From the NCBI GenBank assembly GCA_964019135.1, contig OZ025264.1:36789994-36853993 (forward strand): a DNA stretch of 64,000 bases, written 5' to 3'. The position numbers and the translations under genes were made by a program. The notes beneath the pieces are model-generated. The model saw nothing but the letters and a program-made list of their open reading frames with translations. It searched no databases and was not told the DNA's origin. Below, piece by piece: positions 39,271 through 49,261 of the stretch; position 1 is the stretch's first letter, and every line of letters begins with the position of its first letter. This stretch comes from Arenicola marina. Taxonomy: Eukaryota; Annelida; Polychaeta; Arenicolidae.

Positions 39271-41580
39271 GCATTTTGGCGGGAAAATGGTCTCAATTTC
39301 TCCGTGAAGGGTACAAGTGAGACAACCGTCACCTGGCGTAATACGTGACATTAGTAATTGGGCACGAATAGCTATATTAGTCAAGGTCACGCTTCCAAGG
39401 TCAAGGTCACAGCAAGATCAAGGTCACGAAACAGGTTTTTCCGCGCAACTCCGTTAATATCGGGTCTAGAGATTCGCTGTTTGTTTGAGAGTATTCGTTA
39501 GGGAGAGGCGGAAACGCAGTACTCGCTCAGATTTTTCCTGATACGGAACTATTTTCGAGTAATCGGCCAATCAATATTCAGCGTAGGTGTCAAGTGGCGT
39601 TTTGAACTTTGCAAGGCCATAACTCGGTCAATATTTGAGCTAGGGAGCCCATATTTGGCATGAATGTAGAGAGAAATGTGAACTACGTGCATGGAAACCA
39701 CCTCAGAATTGCTCTAGGACGCTTAGTTTGGCTGCTAGAGCGCTCGCAAGAGGTGCACCCCCCTCCATGCCGACGCTCCCATTATGAGTCAACGGCGATA
39801 TGGACAGGCACTTTTTCGGGGTTGCGATGGCCGCCGTTCGCTTAATAGCGACGCTAGAGGGTCGGGATCGGTTGCAAAAGACGGGCAAACGTCGACTTGG
39901 GTATGGAATCCGCCTTCGCTTTTAGTCTATCACGCTTAGTTCCGCCGCTAGGGGGCTCCGTAATTCAGCGATGACGAGTCCGAGAAGAGCGATTAGGGCG
40001 TGACCAAGGACACGTAGGAAGTCGGGATTTGAACGTATTCACTTTAAACGACGCCCTCGACCTGGAAAAATAGCCCGCGTTGAACAGCAGCCGTTAGATG
40101 GCGCTCGTCCAGCACATCACAATATTTGGGGTCCAATTTGGGCTAATTTGCGCTTTCAGGCAGCAATTTGGCCTGGCTACAGCTTTCAGTGGGTGATATG
40201 GTCTGGAACGCCAGGCCGAACAACCAATGAGCGAGCGGCGATGGGTCTTAAAATGGTCGAATTAGTCCCAAAACTCCCATTTTCGTCCCTTCTCAAGCTC
40301 TGCTTGACCGTCTAGTTTTGAGCTTTCGATTGTTTTGAAGACGGACTTTTCCTTGTATATTCCCAAAGTTCTGCGTCTTCATCGCCTCCAAATATTTTAA
40401 CGTACACCTCCCATAGCCATGTTTAGTGAAATGGGACTCGATCATAGGCTTTAGAGTAAACCTGGAATGAAATTGACTTATAGCTGCCTATACTTCAACA
40501 CGGAGCACGTTTGTTTGTCCCCAAAACTGAAGTCTCGCGGCCTGATCGCGAGAACTGTTTAGCCCTATGGGTAAATATTTACGACTGCTGTACCGGTGGC
40601 CGTCATCTTTCATCTGGACGGGTACAGCGTCGGTTGGTGTCAGTACCCGCAGGTCTGGGCGCCACTCTGCCGGTTAGTGTCACTGACCAACTGGCTCAAC
40701 AGGCTCCTGGTGCGAGCTTACACCACTAGTCTCTTTGGCCGGCTTTGGCCACCGACCGGCAGACAACTCCAACACATTATAATATGGTTTATGCGCTATT
40801 GCGCACGTGATTTGGACGAATTGCGGTAGATAAAATTCCATGGAAACCGCGTCACGCCCTAGTTACAGCGCCCGGTGCAGCTGTATCGATGACGTCGACG
40901 GGTTTGACGTCATGGAAAGGTGCATTCACACATGCGATAGACGCCATGCGGAAAGATAATTACCAATTGGTATGAACATGTCCAACCTTAAGGCCGAGAG
41001 AAATAGGGCGAGATGTGTAAGCCTGCAGTGTGCTGGCTTAATGCCATCGTCTCGGTGCAACACAAACTGAAAGCCGGAGCCATGGCTACATGGCCCTTTC
41101 TTCTAACCACTCACCCGATGGTCGCCAGGTCAACCAATGCAAGTCCCATCGCGCTCCCTCCCACCAAGCCACCCCCTGCTCCCTGCCCCATCCCGCCCCC
41201 ACATGCCCTGCCCTGCCACCTATATACAGGCTTGACTGTAAGTAAGCACACTGTTGAGGTTAACAAGGAGGCCTGTATGAGGACGCAGACTAGTACCCAC
41301 CTCTCGGGGCAAGCCGTGCGTACAGGGCGCATATACAAATATGTATGCTGCACGTCGCAGAGAGAATTAAGCGGTGCTTCCACGGAATTGGTTACGCTGT
41401 CAACTCCTGGTGACGGTAGATCACGTGACTTGTCCGGAGCCTGGTGTGACCGCCCCATGCATTCAGATGTGTGTTGTCGATGTGCCTCTGGCATAGTCAA
41501 CACTTAGTAAACAACCTGGGACGCGAACTTCGAGTGCACACAGAAGGATAACACTAATTACAGAGGTAAGTGTAGATCAT
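39271..41580. other. Gene-free stretch, unrecognised short frames
   Basis: Holds several frames of 61-164 codons (for example 40,511-40,729 plus; 41,013-41,507 plus; 41,111-41,503 minus). None shows a domain, signal peptide or family resemblance I can identify. The 164-codon frame overlaps a 130-codon frame on the other strand and has a Pro-rich low-complexity segment. CTCF-like motifs at 39,945-39,956 and 40,091-40,104 are described under findings. Confidence 0.4.
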
Positions 41581-41584
41581 ATCT

Positions 41585-44155
41585 GAATTAGATGTCCGAT
41601 GTGTTTGAGGATGAGGATGGGGCCCTCGATGTGTTTGAGGATGGGGCCCCGATGTGTTTGAGGATGAGGATGGGGGTTGAGATGTGTTTGAGGATGGGGG
41701 CTCCAATGTGTTTGAGGATGAGGGTGGGGGGCTGCGATGTATTTGAGGATGAGAGTGGGGCTCCCATGTGTTTGAGGATAAGGATGGGGTCCCGATGTGT
41801 TTCAGGATGAGGAGGGGCGGGTCCAATTTGTTTGAGGATGAGGATGGGGGGTCCCGATGTGTTTGAGGATGAGGTTGGGGGGTTCCGATTTGTTTGAGGA
41901 TGAGGATGGGGGCCCCGATGTGTTTGAGGATGAGGTTGAGGGGTTTCGATTTGTTTGAGGATGAGGATGGGGGCCCCGATGTGTTTGAGGATGAGGAGGG
42001 GGGCCCCGATGTGTTTGAGGGTGAGAATGGGGTCCCGATGTGTTTGAGGATGAGGATGGGGTCCCGATGTGTTTGAGGATGAGGAGGGGGGCCCCGATGT
42101 GCTTGAGGATGAGGATGGGGGTTCCGATGTGTTTGAGGATGGTGGCTGCGATGTGCTTGGGGCTGAGGGTGGGGGGCTGCGATGTATTTGAGGATGAGAG
42201 TGGGGCTCCCATGTGTTTGAGGATGAATATGGGGTCCCGATGTGTTTGAGGATGAGGAGGGGCGGGTCCCATTTGTTTGAGGATGAGGATGGGGGGGTAC
42301 CGATGTGTTTGAGGATGAGGTTGGGGGGTTCCGATTTGTTTGAGGATGAGGATGGGGGCCCCGATGTGTTTGATGATGAGGTTGGGGGGGGGGGGGGTCC
42401 GATTTGTTTGAGGATGAGGATGGGGGCCCCGATGTGTTTGAGGATGAGGAGGGGGGCCCCGATGTGTTTGAGGATGAAGAGGGGGGTCCCGATGTGTTTG
42501 AGGATGAGGATGGGGTCCCGATGTGTTTGAGGATGAGGAGGGGGGCCCCGATGTGTTTGAGGATGAGGATGGGGGTTCCGATGTGTTTGAGGATGGTGGC
42601 TGCGATGTGCTTGGGGCTGAGGGTGGGGGGCTGCGATGTATTTGAGGATGAGAGTGGGGCTCCCATGTGTTTGAGGATGAATATGGGGTCCCGATGTGTT
42701 TGAGGATGAGGAGGGGCGGGTCCAATTTGTTTGAGGATGAGGATGGGGGGTACCGATGTGTTTGGGGATGAGGTTGGGGGGTTCCGATTTGTTTGAGGAT
42801 GAGGATGGGGGCCCCGATGTGTTTGATGATGAGGTTGGGGGGGGGGGGCGATTTGTTTGAGGATGAGGATGGGGGCCCCGATGTGTTTGAGGATGAGGAT
42901 GGGGTCCCGATGTGTTTGAGGATGAGGAGGGGGGTCCCGATGTGTTTGAGGATGAGGAGGGGGGCCCCGATGTGTTTGAGGATGAGGATGGGGGTCCCGA
43001 TGTGTTTGAGGATGAGGTTGGGGGGTTCCGATTTGTTTGAGGATGAGGATGGGGGCCCCGATGTGTTTGAGGATGAGGTTGAGGGGTTTCGATTTGTTTG
43101 AGGATGAGGATGGGGGCCCCGATGTGTTTGAGGATGAGGAGGGGGGCCCCGATGTGTTTGAGGGTGAGAATGGGGTCCCGATGTGTTTGAGGATGAGGAT
43201 GGGGTCCCGATGTGTTTGAGGATGAGGAGGGGGGCCCCGATGTGCTTGAGGATGAGGATGGGGGTTCCGATGTGTTTGAGGATGGTGGCTGCGATGTGCT
43301 TGGGGCTGAGGGTGGGGGGCTGCGATGTATTTGAGGATGAGAGTGGGGCTCCCATGTGTTTGAGGATGAATATGGGGTCCCGATGTGTTTGAGGATGAGG
43401 AGGGGCGGGTCCCATTTGTTTGAGGATGAGGATGGGGGGGTACCGATGTGTTTGAGGATGAGGTTGGGGGGTTCCGATTTGTTTGAGGATGAGGATGGGG
43501 GCCCCGATGTGTTTGATGATGAGGTTGGGGGGGGGGGGTCCGATTTGTTTGAGGATGAGGATGGGGGCCCCGATGTGTTTGAGGATGAGGAGGGGGGCCC
43601 CGATGTGTTTGAGGATGAAGAGGGGGGTCCCGATGTGTTTGAGGATGAGGATGGGGTCCCGATGTGTTTGAGGATGAGGAGGGGGGCCCCGATGTGTTTG
43701 AGGATGAGGATGGGGGTTCCGATGTGTTTGAGGATGGTGGCTGCGATGTGCTTGGGGCTGAGGGTGGGGGGCTGCGATGTATTTGAGGATGAGAGTGGGG
43801 CTCCCATGTGTTTGAGGATGAATATGGGGTCCCGATGTGTTTGAGGATGAGGAGGGGCGGGTCCAATTTGTTTGAGGATGAGGATGGGGGGTACCGATGT
43901 GTTTGGGGATGAGGTTGGGGGGTTCCGATTTGTTTGAGGATGAGGATGGGGGCCCCGATGTGTTTGATGATGAGGTTGGGGGGGGGGGGGCGATTTGTTT
44001 GAGGATGAGGATGGGGGCCCCGATGTGTTTGAGGATGAGGATGGGGTCCCGATGTGTTTGAGGATGAGGAGGGGGGCCCCGATGTGTTTGAGGATGAGGA
44101 TGGGGGTTCCGATGTGTTTGAGGATGGTGGCTGCGATGTGCTTGGGGCTGAGGGG
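41585..44155 (+). repeat. G-rich 29/30-bp minisatellite with higher-order units
   Basis: About 88 units with GATGTGTTTGAGGATGAGGA followed by GGGG(G)NCCC. Unit length is mostly 29-30 bp with shorter degenerate units. A signature segment with ATGGTGGCTGCGATGTGCTT recurs near 42,131, 42,593, 43,284, 43,736 and 44,124. A large block repeats at 1,143 bp (41,894 and 43,037; 42,213 and 43,356), made of parts of about 454 and 689 bp. Minus-strand frames of 770, 739 and 846 codons (41,554-43,866; 41,588-43,807; 41,802-44,342) are His/Pro/Gln/Ser-rich, and many shorter plus frames are shadows. The plus strand is strongly G-rich. Confidence 0.95.
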
Positions 44156-44159
44156 CCTT

Positions 44160-44520
44160 GTTTGTTATGTAGAAGTGTTTGTGTGACGCCGAGGACATGC
44201 AGCTTTTGTTACGCGTGCAATCACGCACTGATTCAACTAAGCCAACCCCGGTGTCATCACACACAATAAGCCACACATAAACATTAAGACCGTGCAACAA
44301 TACAGAGCACCTGCAACCGCTAAACACCACAACAGATAACAAAGTGTCACATGTAGTTATAGTGTAAACAGTCTAATAACACACGGGTTACCGCATGGCA
44401 CTTGCCAACACAAGTCTACGCCAAAATAAAATTCACACACGTTAATTCCCGGCCGCTGGTACCCGCGGCCAAACAACTACCACGAGGGTAGAAATAACAT
44501 GTTGGCACTAACCGCCCGAA
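44160..44520. other. Unique flank of the G-rich minisatellite
   Basis: No gene seen. On the minus strand it supplies the first 60-odd residues of the 846-codon repeat-driven frame. That N-terminus is hydrophobic and Cys-rich but I do not recognise it. Confidence 0.4.
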
Positions 44521-44551
44521 CCCATCATGGGCCACACTGGGCGGCGATTGA

Positions 44552-44613
44552 CCAATAACAGCAACGGCATTTGCTACTGGTCAATCGTCGGGAATTAAGT
44601 TAGTATAAATAAG
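44552..44613 (+). promoter_or_regulatory. Promoter-like patch: CCAAT then TATA box
   Basis: CCAAT at 44,552-44,556 lies about 50 bp before TATAAATAAG at 44,604-44,613. The CCAAT word sits in one arm of an inverted repeat (GATTGACCA ... TGGTCAATC). The first ATG (44,615) is too close to the TATA box to be the start of a transcript made from it. The 96-codon frame from there runs through a TTA microsatellite and is not recognised. It could be the promoter of an unrecognised gene or the U3/R part of an LTR; I found no paired LTR. Confidence 0.35.
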
Positions 44614-44758
44614 TATGGAAGGCGAGCCTCGGGGAGGAGCTCGAGCCGACCACGGACACCCCAACTACGAGAACGGGACACCTCCCTCAAGCTCGGTACA
44701 AGGTTGGTTTTACTTGTTATGTAAACAGCATATTGCTATATTTTACTCGTCCGTGTCC

Positions 44759-44759
<1 letters not shown>

Positions 44760-44796
<37 letters not shown>
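44760..44796 (+). repeat. (TTA)n microsatellite
   Basis: About 12 uninterrupted TTA triplets. It generates the isoleucine and leucine runs in overlapping frames. Confidence 0.97.
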
Positions 44797-44981
44797 CACC
44801 ATTAAAACCCATCGATATTATTATACACTGTCGTCAGAGTTGGCTTATGGAATCCGCACAGGTCGAATCGGTATCCTCCCGCCAAGCGAGTTCCGCCTAC
44901 ATTAGTCTCAGGTTAAGCGAACAACAGCAAGTTTAACACTTTCTGTAAGTAACTCCGTGGTCTGTGCTTCGTGGTCTCTCA

Positions 44982-45078
44982 TATGACGTCAGAGACACAC
45001 TGTATGGGACAGATCGCTGGTCGGGACTGCCTATGACGTCAGAGACACACTGTATGGGGCAGATCGATCGCTGGCCGA
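44982..45078 (+). repeat. 50-bp direct duplication with TGACGTCA
   Basis: TATGACGTCAGAGACACACT followed by GTATGGG(A/G)CAGATCG occurs at 44,982 and 45,032. Each copy holds a perfect CRE-type octamer. Confidence 0.85.
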
Positions 45079-45239
45079 CTCATGTCAACTTAATAGACTA
45101 CGGACCGACTCACGGCCTGTAAACAACATGTGTGGTACCTCTCGGTCCGGCCCTCCGCGGACACTAGTGGGAACTACCCCTGTATGCGGGAATTAAGTGT
45201 CACGAATCGACCCGTACAAATTTGGCACCTGCCATGGCA

Positions 45240-45325
45240 GATTCGAACCCCCGACGTGTCGCATTCCATATATGCCATGTCACACGGGTCGATCGGTGCA
45301 CTGATTAGTTTGATAAGCCTATCTG
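45240..45325 (-). other. tRNA-like sequence, possible SINE head
   Basis: On the minus strand TAGCAGATAGG resembles a Pol III A box, and GGGTTCGAATCTGCC about 75 nt downstream resembles a B box and T arm. T-stem pairing is poor and I could not fold a convincing cloverleaf. A decayed tRNA or tRNA-derived SINE fits better than a functional tRNA gene. Confidence 0.3.
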
Positions 45326-45715
45326 CTAAACAATGGTCCTTGCTTGTTCTTGTAAATATGCACTCCATGTTGTTTTTAACATGACAACAAAGTACACGAC
45401 ACAACAATAGAAACTTATTGTCATGGCAACCAGGTTATGACAATACATGGCTGTGCCAAGAGACGACCACATAGCCGACACCAGTCTTCACGGCTCCTCG
45501 GTCTCCAGGCGGCGCGCTCTATCGTCTCCACGCTCACAACGGATTCATTGGGTTTGTTATTCATGAGAACCCGATCAAGCCTCCGTTATTATATTAACTG
45601 TGATTCCCTCTTACGCCACCACATAGCAATGTCACAACGAACGAGTTCTTTCTACGTCAGTCTGTATGTATGTGACATACGATAATTCTCATCGAGCATT
45701 GCGATATAAACATAG
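45326..45715. other. Intergenic, no gene recognised
   Basis: Short frames of 77-84 codons on both strands overlap here. None resembles a known family. Confidence 0.4.
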
Positions 45716-45719
45716 TTAC

Positions 45720-47512
45720 ATGTGGTTATCTGTCGTGAACGGTTTCTTGTCCCTTGTCTCATGTGGCTATGTGTTGTGACGGGTTTCTAACCTAGCCTGG
45801 CCTCCTGTGGTTATGTGTTGTGACCGGTTACTAACCTAGCCTGGCCTCATGTGGTTCTGTGTTGTGACGGGTTTCTAACCTAGCCTGGCCTCATGTGGTT
45901 CTGTGTTGTGACGGGTTTCTAACCTAGCCTGGCCTCCAGTGGTTAAGTGTTGTGACGGGTTTCTAACCTAGCCTGGCCTCCAGTGGTTAAGTGTTGTGAC
46001 GGGTTTCTAACCTCGCCTGGACTCTTGTGGTTATGTGTCGTGACGGGTTTCTAACCTAGCCTGGCCTCCTGTGGTTACGTGTTGTGACGGGTTTCTAACC
46101 TAGCCTGGCCTCCTGTGGTAAGGTGTCGTGACGGGTTTCTAACCTAGCCTGGCCTCCTGTGGCTATGTGTTGTGACGGGTTTGTAACCTAGCCTGGCCTC
46201 CTGTGGTTCTGTGTTGTGACCGGTTTCTAACATAGCCTGGCCTCCTGTGGTTATGTGTCGTGACCGGTTTCTAACCTAGCCTGGCCTCCTGTGGCTATGT
46301 GTCGTAACCGGTTTCTAACCTAGCCTTGCCTCATGTGGTTATGTGTCGTAACCGGTTCCTAACCTAGCCTGGCCTCCTGTGGTTATGTGTTGTGACCGGT
46401 TACTAACCTAGCCTGGACTCCTGTGGTTATGTGTTTTGACCGGTTTCTAACCTAGCCTGGCCTCATGTGGCTATGTGTTGTGACCGGTTTCTAACCTAGC
46501 CTGGCCTCATGTGGTTATGTGTCGTGACCGGTTTCTAACCAAGCCTGGCCTCATGTGGTTAAGTGTTGTGACGGGTTTCTAACCTAGCCTGGCCTCATGT
46601 GGCTATGTGTTGTGACCGGTTTCTAACCTAGCCTGGCCTCCTGTGGTTATGTGTCGTGACCGGTTTCTAACCAAGCCTGGCCTCATGTGGTTAAGTGTTG
46701 TGACGGGTTTCTAACCTAGCCTGGCCTCATGTGGCTATGTGTTGTGACCGGTTTCTAACCTAGCCTGGCCTCCTGTGGTTATGTGTCGTGACCGGTTTCT
46801 AACCTAGCCTGGCCTCTTGTGGTTAAGTGTTGTGACGGGTTTCTAACCTAGCCTGGCCTCATGTGGCTATGTGTTGTGACCGGTTTCTAACCTAGCCTGG
46901 CCTCCTGTGGCTATGTGTTGTGACGGGTTTCTAACCTAGCCTGGCCTCCTGTGGCTATGTGTTGTGACGGGTTACTAACCTAGTCTGACCTCCTGTGGTT
47001 ATGTGTTGTGACGGGTTACTAACCTAGCCTGGCCTCCTCTGGTTAAGTGTTGTGACGGGTTTCTAACCTAGCCTGGCCTCATGTGGTTATGTGTCGTGAC
47101 CGGTTTCTAACCTAGCCTGGCTTCCTGTGGTTATGTGTTGTGACGAGTTTCTAACCTAGCCTGGCCTCCTGTGGTTATGTGTTGTGACGGGTTTCTAACC
47201 TAGCCTGGCCTTCTGTGGTTCTGTGTTGTGACCGGTTACTAACCTAGCCTGGCCTCCTGTGGTTATGTGTTGTAACCGGTTTCTAACCTAGCCTGGCCTC
47301 CTGTGGTTATGTGTTGTGACCGGTTTCTAACCTAGCCTGGCCTCCTGTGGTTATGTGTTGTGACGGGTTTCTAACCTAGCCTGGCCTCCTGTGGTTATGT
47401 GTTGTGACCGGTTACTAACCTAGCCTGGCCTCCTGTGGTTATGTGTTGTGACCGGTTACTAACCTAGCCTGGCCTCCTGAGGTTATGTGTTGTGACCTGT
47501 TACTGAACATGT
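45720..47512 (+). repeat. 44-bp minisatellite, about 40 units
   Basis: The unit contains TGGCCTCCTGTGGTTATGTG, TTGTGACGGG (or ACCGG) and TTTCTAACCTAGCC. Variants switch GGGTTT/CGGTTT/CGGTTA and CCTCCTG/CCTCATG. Units near 46,500-46,800 form a local dimer/trimer pattern (CCAAGCCTGG at about 46,540 and 46,672). Every unit contains CTAAC followed by CTAG. The array ends about 90 bp before the possible splice acceptor of the ankyrin/SOCS-box exon, so it lies in that gene's upstream intron or promoter. Confidence 0.95.
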
Positions 47513-47587
47513 CTACGTTATACGGCTGGACCTGCAATCAGCCGCCATATTAACTTTCCGTCACATCCTGGTGTTAAAGTGTTGAAA

Positions 47588-47601
47588 TATTTATGTTTCA
47601 G
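47588..47601 (+). promoter_or_regulatory. Candidate 3' splice site before the ASB-like exon
   Basis: TATTTATGTTTCAG precedes the exon. The in-frame sequence before it has no ATG, and a GTG at 47,579 would not be expected to start translation in an animal. Either an upstream exon joins here, or a noncoding exon joins and translation starts at 47,624. Confidence 0.5.
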
Positions 47602-47623
47602 ATTCTTCTACGTGGCGGCGATC

Positions 47624-48928
47624 ATGTTACAAGCAAGTGCCACGTTGTCTTCTGACGAGGGCAACTCTCGCGAAGATAGGCCTCACGCTCAGGGCGTGTC
47701 AGATCACGCTAAGGGCGTGTCAGATCACGCTAAGGGCGTGTCAAATCACGCTAAGGGCGTGTCAGATCACGCTAAGGGCGTGTCAGATCACGCATCGTAT
47801 TCTCCGCTTGCCGAGATAAAGAAAACTGCGTCCTCGGCGTCAATCTATGACAGTACGTCGACCTTCAGCGAAGCACACAAGACAATCGTGCAGCTGCCTG
47901 GCGGCAAGGTCACCCCCAGCGATCAGCCTGGTGGCAAGGTCACCCCCAGCGATCAGCCTGGCGGCAAGGTCACCCCCAGCGATCAAGGTTTGGTCCGTCA
48001 CCCGCTACCCCAACGAGACCAGAGTGACCTCTTCTCGCGTATGACCTTGTTCTTTCACCCCGAACAAGGCAAAGAGTCCATTCACGGCGTCATGAGCTGC
48101 CTTCTCGCCGACATGGTTAAAAGAGACCTTTATTCGTTTCCAGAAGTCGTCAACCATTTAGATCACTTCCGGTTAACGCGTGGGGATGACGTCATGGTCG
48201 CATTGTTCGCCGGCGCCGTTATTGAGGCTGCCACCCTGCTACCAGCAGCAACGAGGACGCCCCGGGAGCTGGGAGTCCTGGCGCGGCTCTCAGCCCGCTC
48301 CATGGACACACTGCAAGACCTCGCCACTGACATCTGCTTCCGGAAGACACCGCAAGTCACGCAACAACCGTCACTCCGTCTTCAGATCATGGACCTGTGT
48401 CTGCAGCTCGTCGGGCGTCCGGACTGGCCGGGTGACTCCCTGGCCGCCGGGGTGGAGGTGCCGCTCCCGCTGGGGGAGACCCTGCTGGTGCTGGCCGCCA
48501 GGTTACGTCACCCTCAGTTGCTGCACCTCCTCTTACGTCACGGCGCTGACCCGTGGGTCACGTGGTTAGGCTTCCGTGGTGTCTTCGAGGTGCTTCTCTT
48601 GTCCCCACACATCGCGCACGTGTCGCACCGGGATAGAGTCAACACTGAGGTCTGCTTGGGCCATCTCCTAGACGCCACTGCCGGTCTGGTGTGTCGCGGA
48701 ATCTCCCCGCTGCGAGCGTCAGCGTCGGCCGAGGACCTCACCTTGCTGTGGTCTGTGGCTGAAGTGGTCGCCATGCTGCCCAGCGGCTGTCTCAGCGGAC
48801 CGCCAAGCCTACTTCATCTCACTCGTTTAACTATCAGGCAAACATTGCGTCATCACCATCAGCTACATCGAGGGCTGTCTGCCCTGCCGTTACCCGCCAC
48901 ATTAATCTCATATCTAGACTTAAGATGA
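47624..48928 (+). CDS. Ankyrin-repeat and SOCS-box protein, ASB17-like (single or last exon)
   Basis: Predicted substrate receptor of an Elongin B/C-Cullin 5 ubiquitin ligase, acting in the cytosol. From ATG 47,624 it is 434 residues. Residues 21-57 are five imperfect heptads (HAKGVSD); residues 92-121 are three ten-residue repeats (PGGKVTPSDQ). Residues 284-313 are an ankyrin repeat (GETLLVLAARLRHPQLLHLL, then LRHGADP). Residues 395-434 are a C-terminal SOCS box: the BC box is SLLHLTRLTIRQ, with Thr where Cys is usual, and the Cul5 box is LPLP at 421-424 followed by ATLISYL. The layout, with one clear ankyrin repeat, a helical middle and a terminal SOCS box, recalls vertebrate ASB17; this is from memory, not a search. 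The gene stands alone, with a 44-bp minisatellite upstream and two poly(A) signals downstream. GC-rich coding sequence contrasts with its surroundings. The first 120 residues look disordered and repeat-expanded. Upstream exons are possible. Confidence 0.85.
   Translation: MLQASATLSSDEGNSREDRPHAQGVSDHAKGVSDHAKGVSNHAKGVSDHAKGVSDHASYSPLAEIKKTASSASIYDSTSTFSEAHKTIVQLPGGKVTPSDQPGGKVTPSDQPGGKVTPSDQGLVRHPLPQRDQSDLFSRMTLFFHPEQGKESIHGVMSCLLADMVKRDLYSFPEVVNHLDHFRLTRGDDVMVALFAGAVIEAATLLPAATRTPRELGVLARLSARSMDTLQDLATDICFRKTPQVTQQPSLRLQIMDLCLQLVGRPDWPGDSLAAGVEVPLPLGETLLVLAARLRHPQLLHLLLRHGADPWVTWLGFRGVFEVLLLSPHIAHVSHRDRVNTEVCLGHLLDATAGLVCRGISPLRASASAEDLTLLWSVAEVVAMLPSGCLSGPPSLLHLTRLTIRQTLRHHHQLHRGLSALPLPATLISYLDLR
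47684..47795 (+). repeat. In-frame 21-bp repeat in the ASB-like gene
   Basis: Five units encoding HAKGVSD (one HAQ, one SN variant), differing by single bases. The array is a multiple of 3, so copy changes keep the frame. It translates to a polar, probably disordered spacer. Confidence 0.95.
47897..47986 (+). repeat. In-frame 30-bp repeat in the ASB-like gene
   Basis: Three nearly identical 30-bp units encoding PGGKVTPSDQ. Like the heptads it preserves frame, and it is likely length-polymorphic. Confidence 0.95.
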
Positions 48929-48977
48929 AGTGACGCCACATATAATTGCGGACGCATGTTGACCGGGGCAACAAAGA

Positions 48978-48990
48978 AATAAATAATAAA
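48978..48990 (+). terminator. Tandem poly(A) signals of the ASB-like gene
   Basis: AATAAA at 48,978-48,983 and again at 48,985-48,990, about 50 bp after the TGA at 48,926-48,928. They support this as the 3' end of the transcript, with a very short 3' UTR. Confidence 0.75.
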
Positions 48991-49261
48991 GAAAGTAATT
49001 GTGCAAAGATTACTTCACTTTGCAAAAATTATTATTCTTTTTCCTCGCCCGGAGGTGGTTACGTGTTGAAACTAAACATACAGCGCAGTCACTACTATTT
49101 TCTGGAGATCGGACACAATAGCAAGGCCTTCTTGACAATTTCGGTTGACATCTCTGTGGTGTCTATCAATATTTATACCACACACGTGGCTTTCTATCTT
49201 CTCAAGCCAAGGGAGGCACTAGAAATTCAAACGTGAAATGTTCACTTATATTATATGTGTC

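Noticed and set aside
41013..41507. 164-codon plus-strand gene
   Set aside because: No family resemblance, Pro-rich low-complexity middle, overlapped by an equally open minus frame. Not enough to call.
41554..44342. Very long His/Pro-rich proteins (739-846 residues) on the minus strand
   Set aside because: Three completely overlapping frames are open, which is a property of the repeat unit.
45240..45325. Functional tRNA gene
   Set aside because: T stem has mismatches and no convincing cloverleaf or anticodon could be folded. Listed only as tRNA-like.
47579..47623. GTG start for the ASB-like protein giving 449 residues
   Set aside because: GTG initiation is not expected in an animal nuclear gene. 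The segment overlaps a likely splice acceptor. ATG 47,624 is preferred.
48163..48774. Frames of 65-129 codons antisense or shifted to the ASB-like exon
   Set aside because: Shadows caused by the GC-rich coding sequence.
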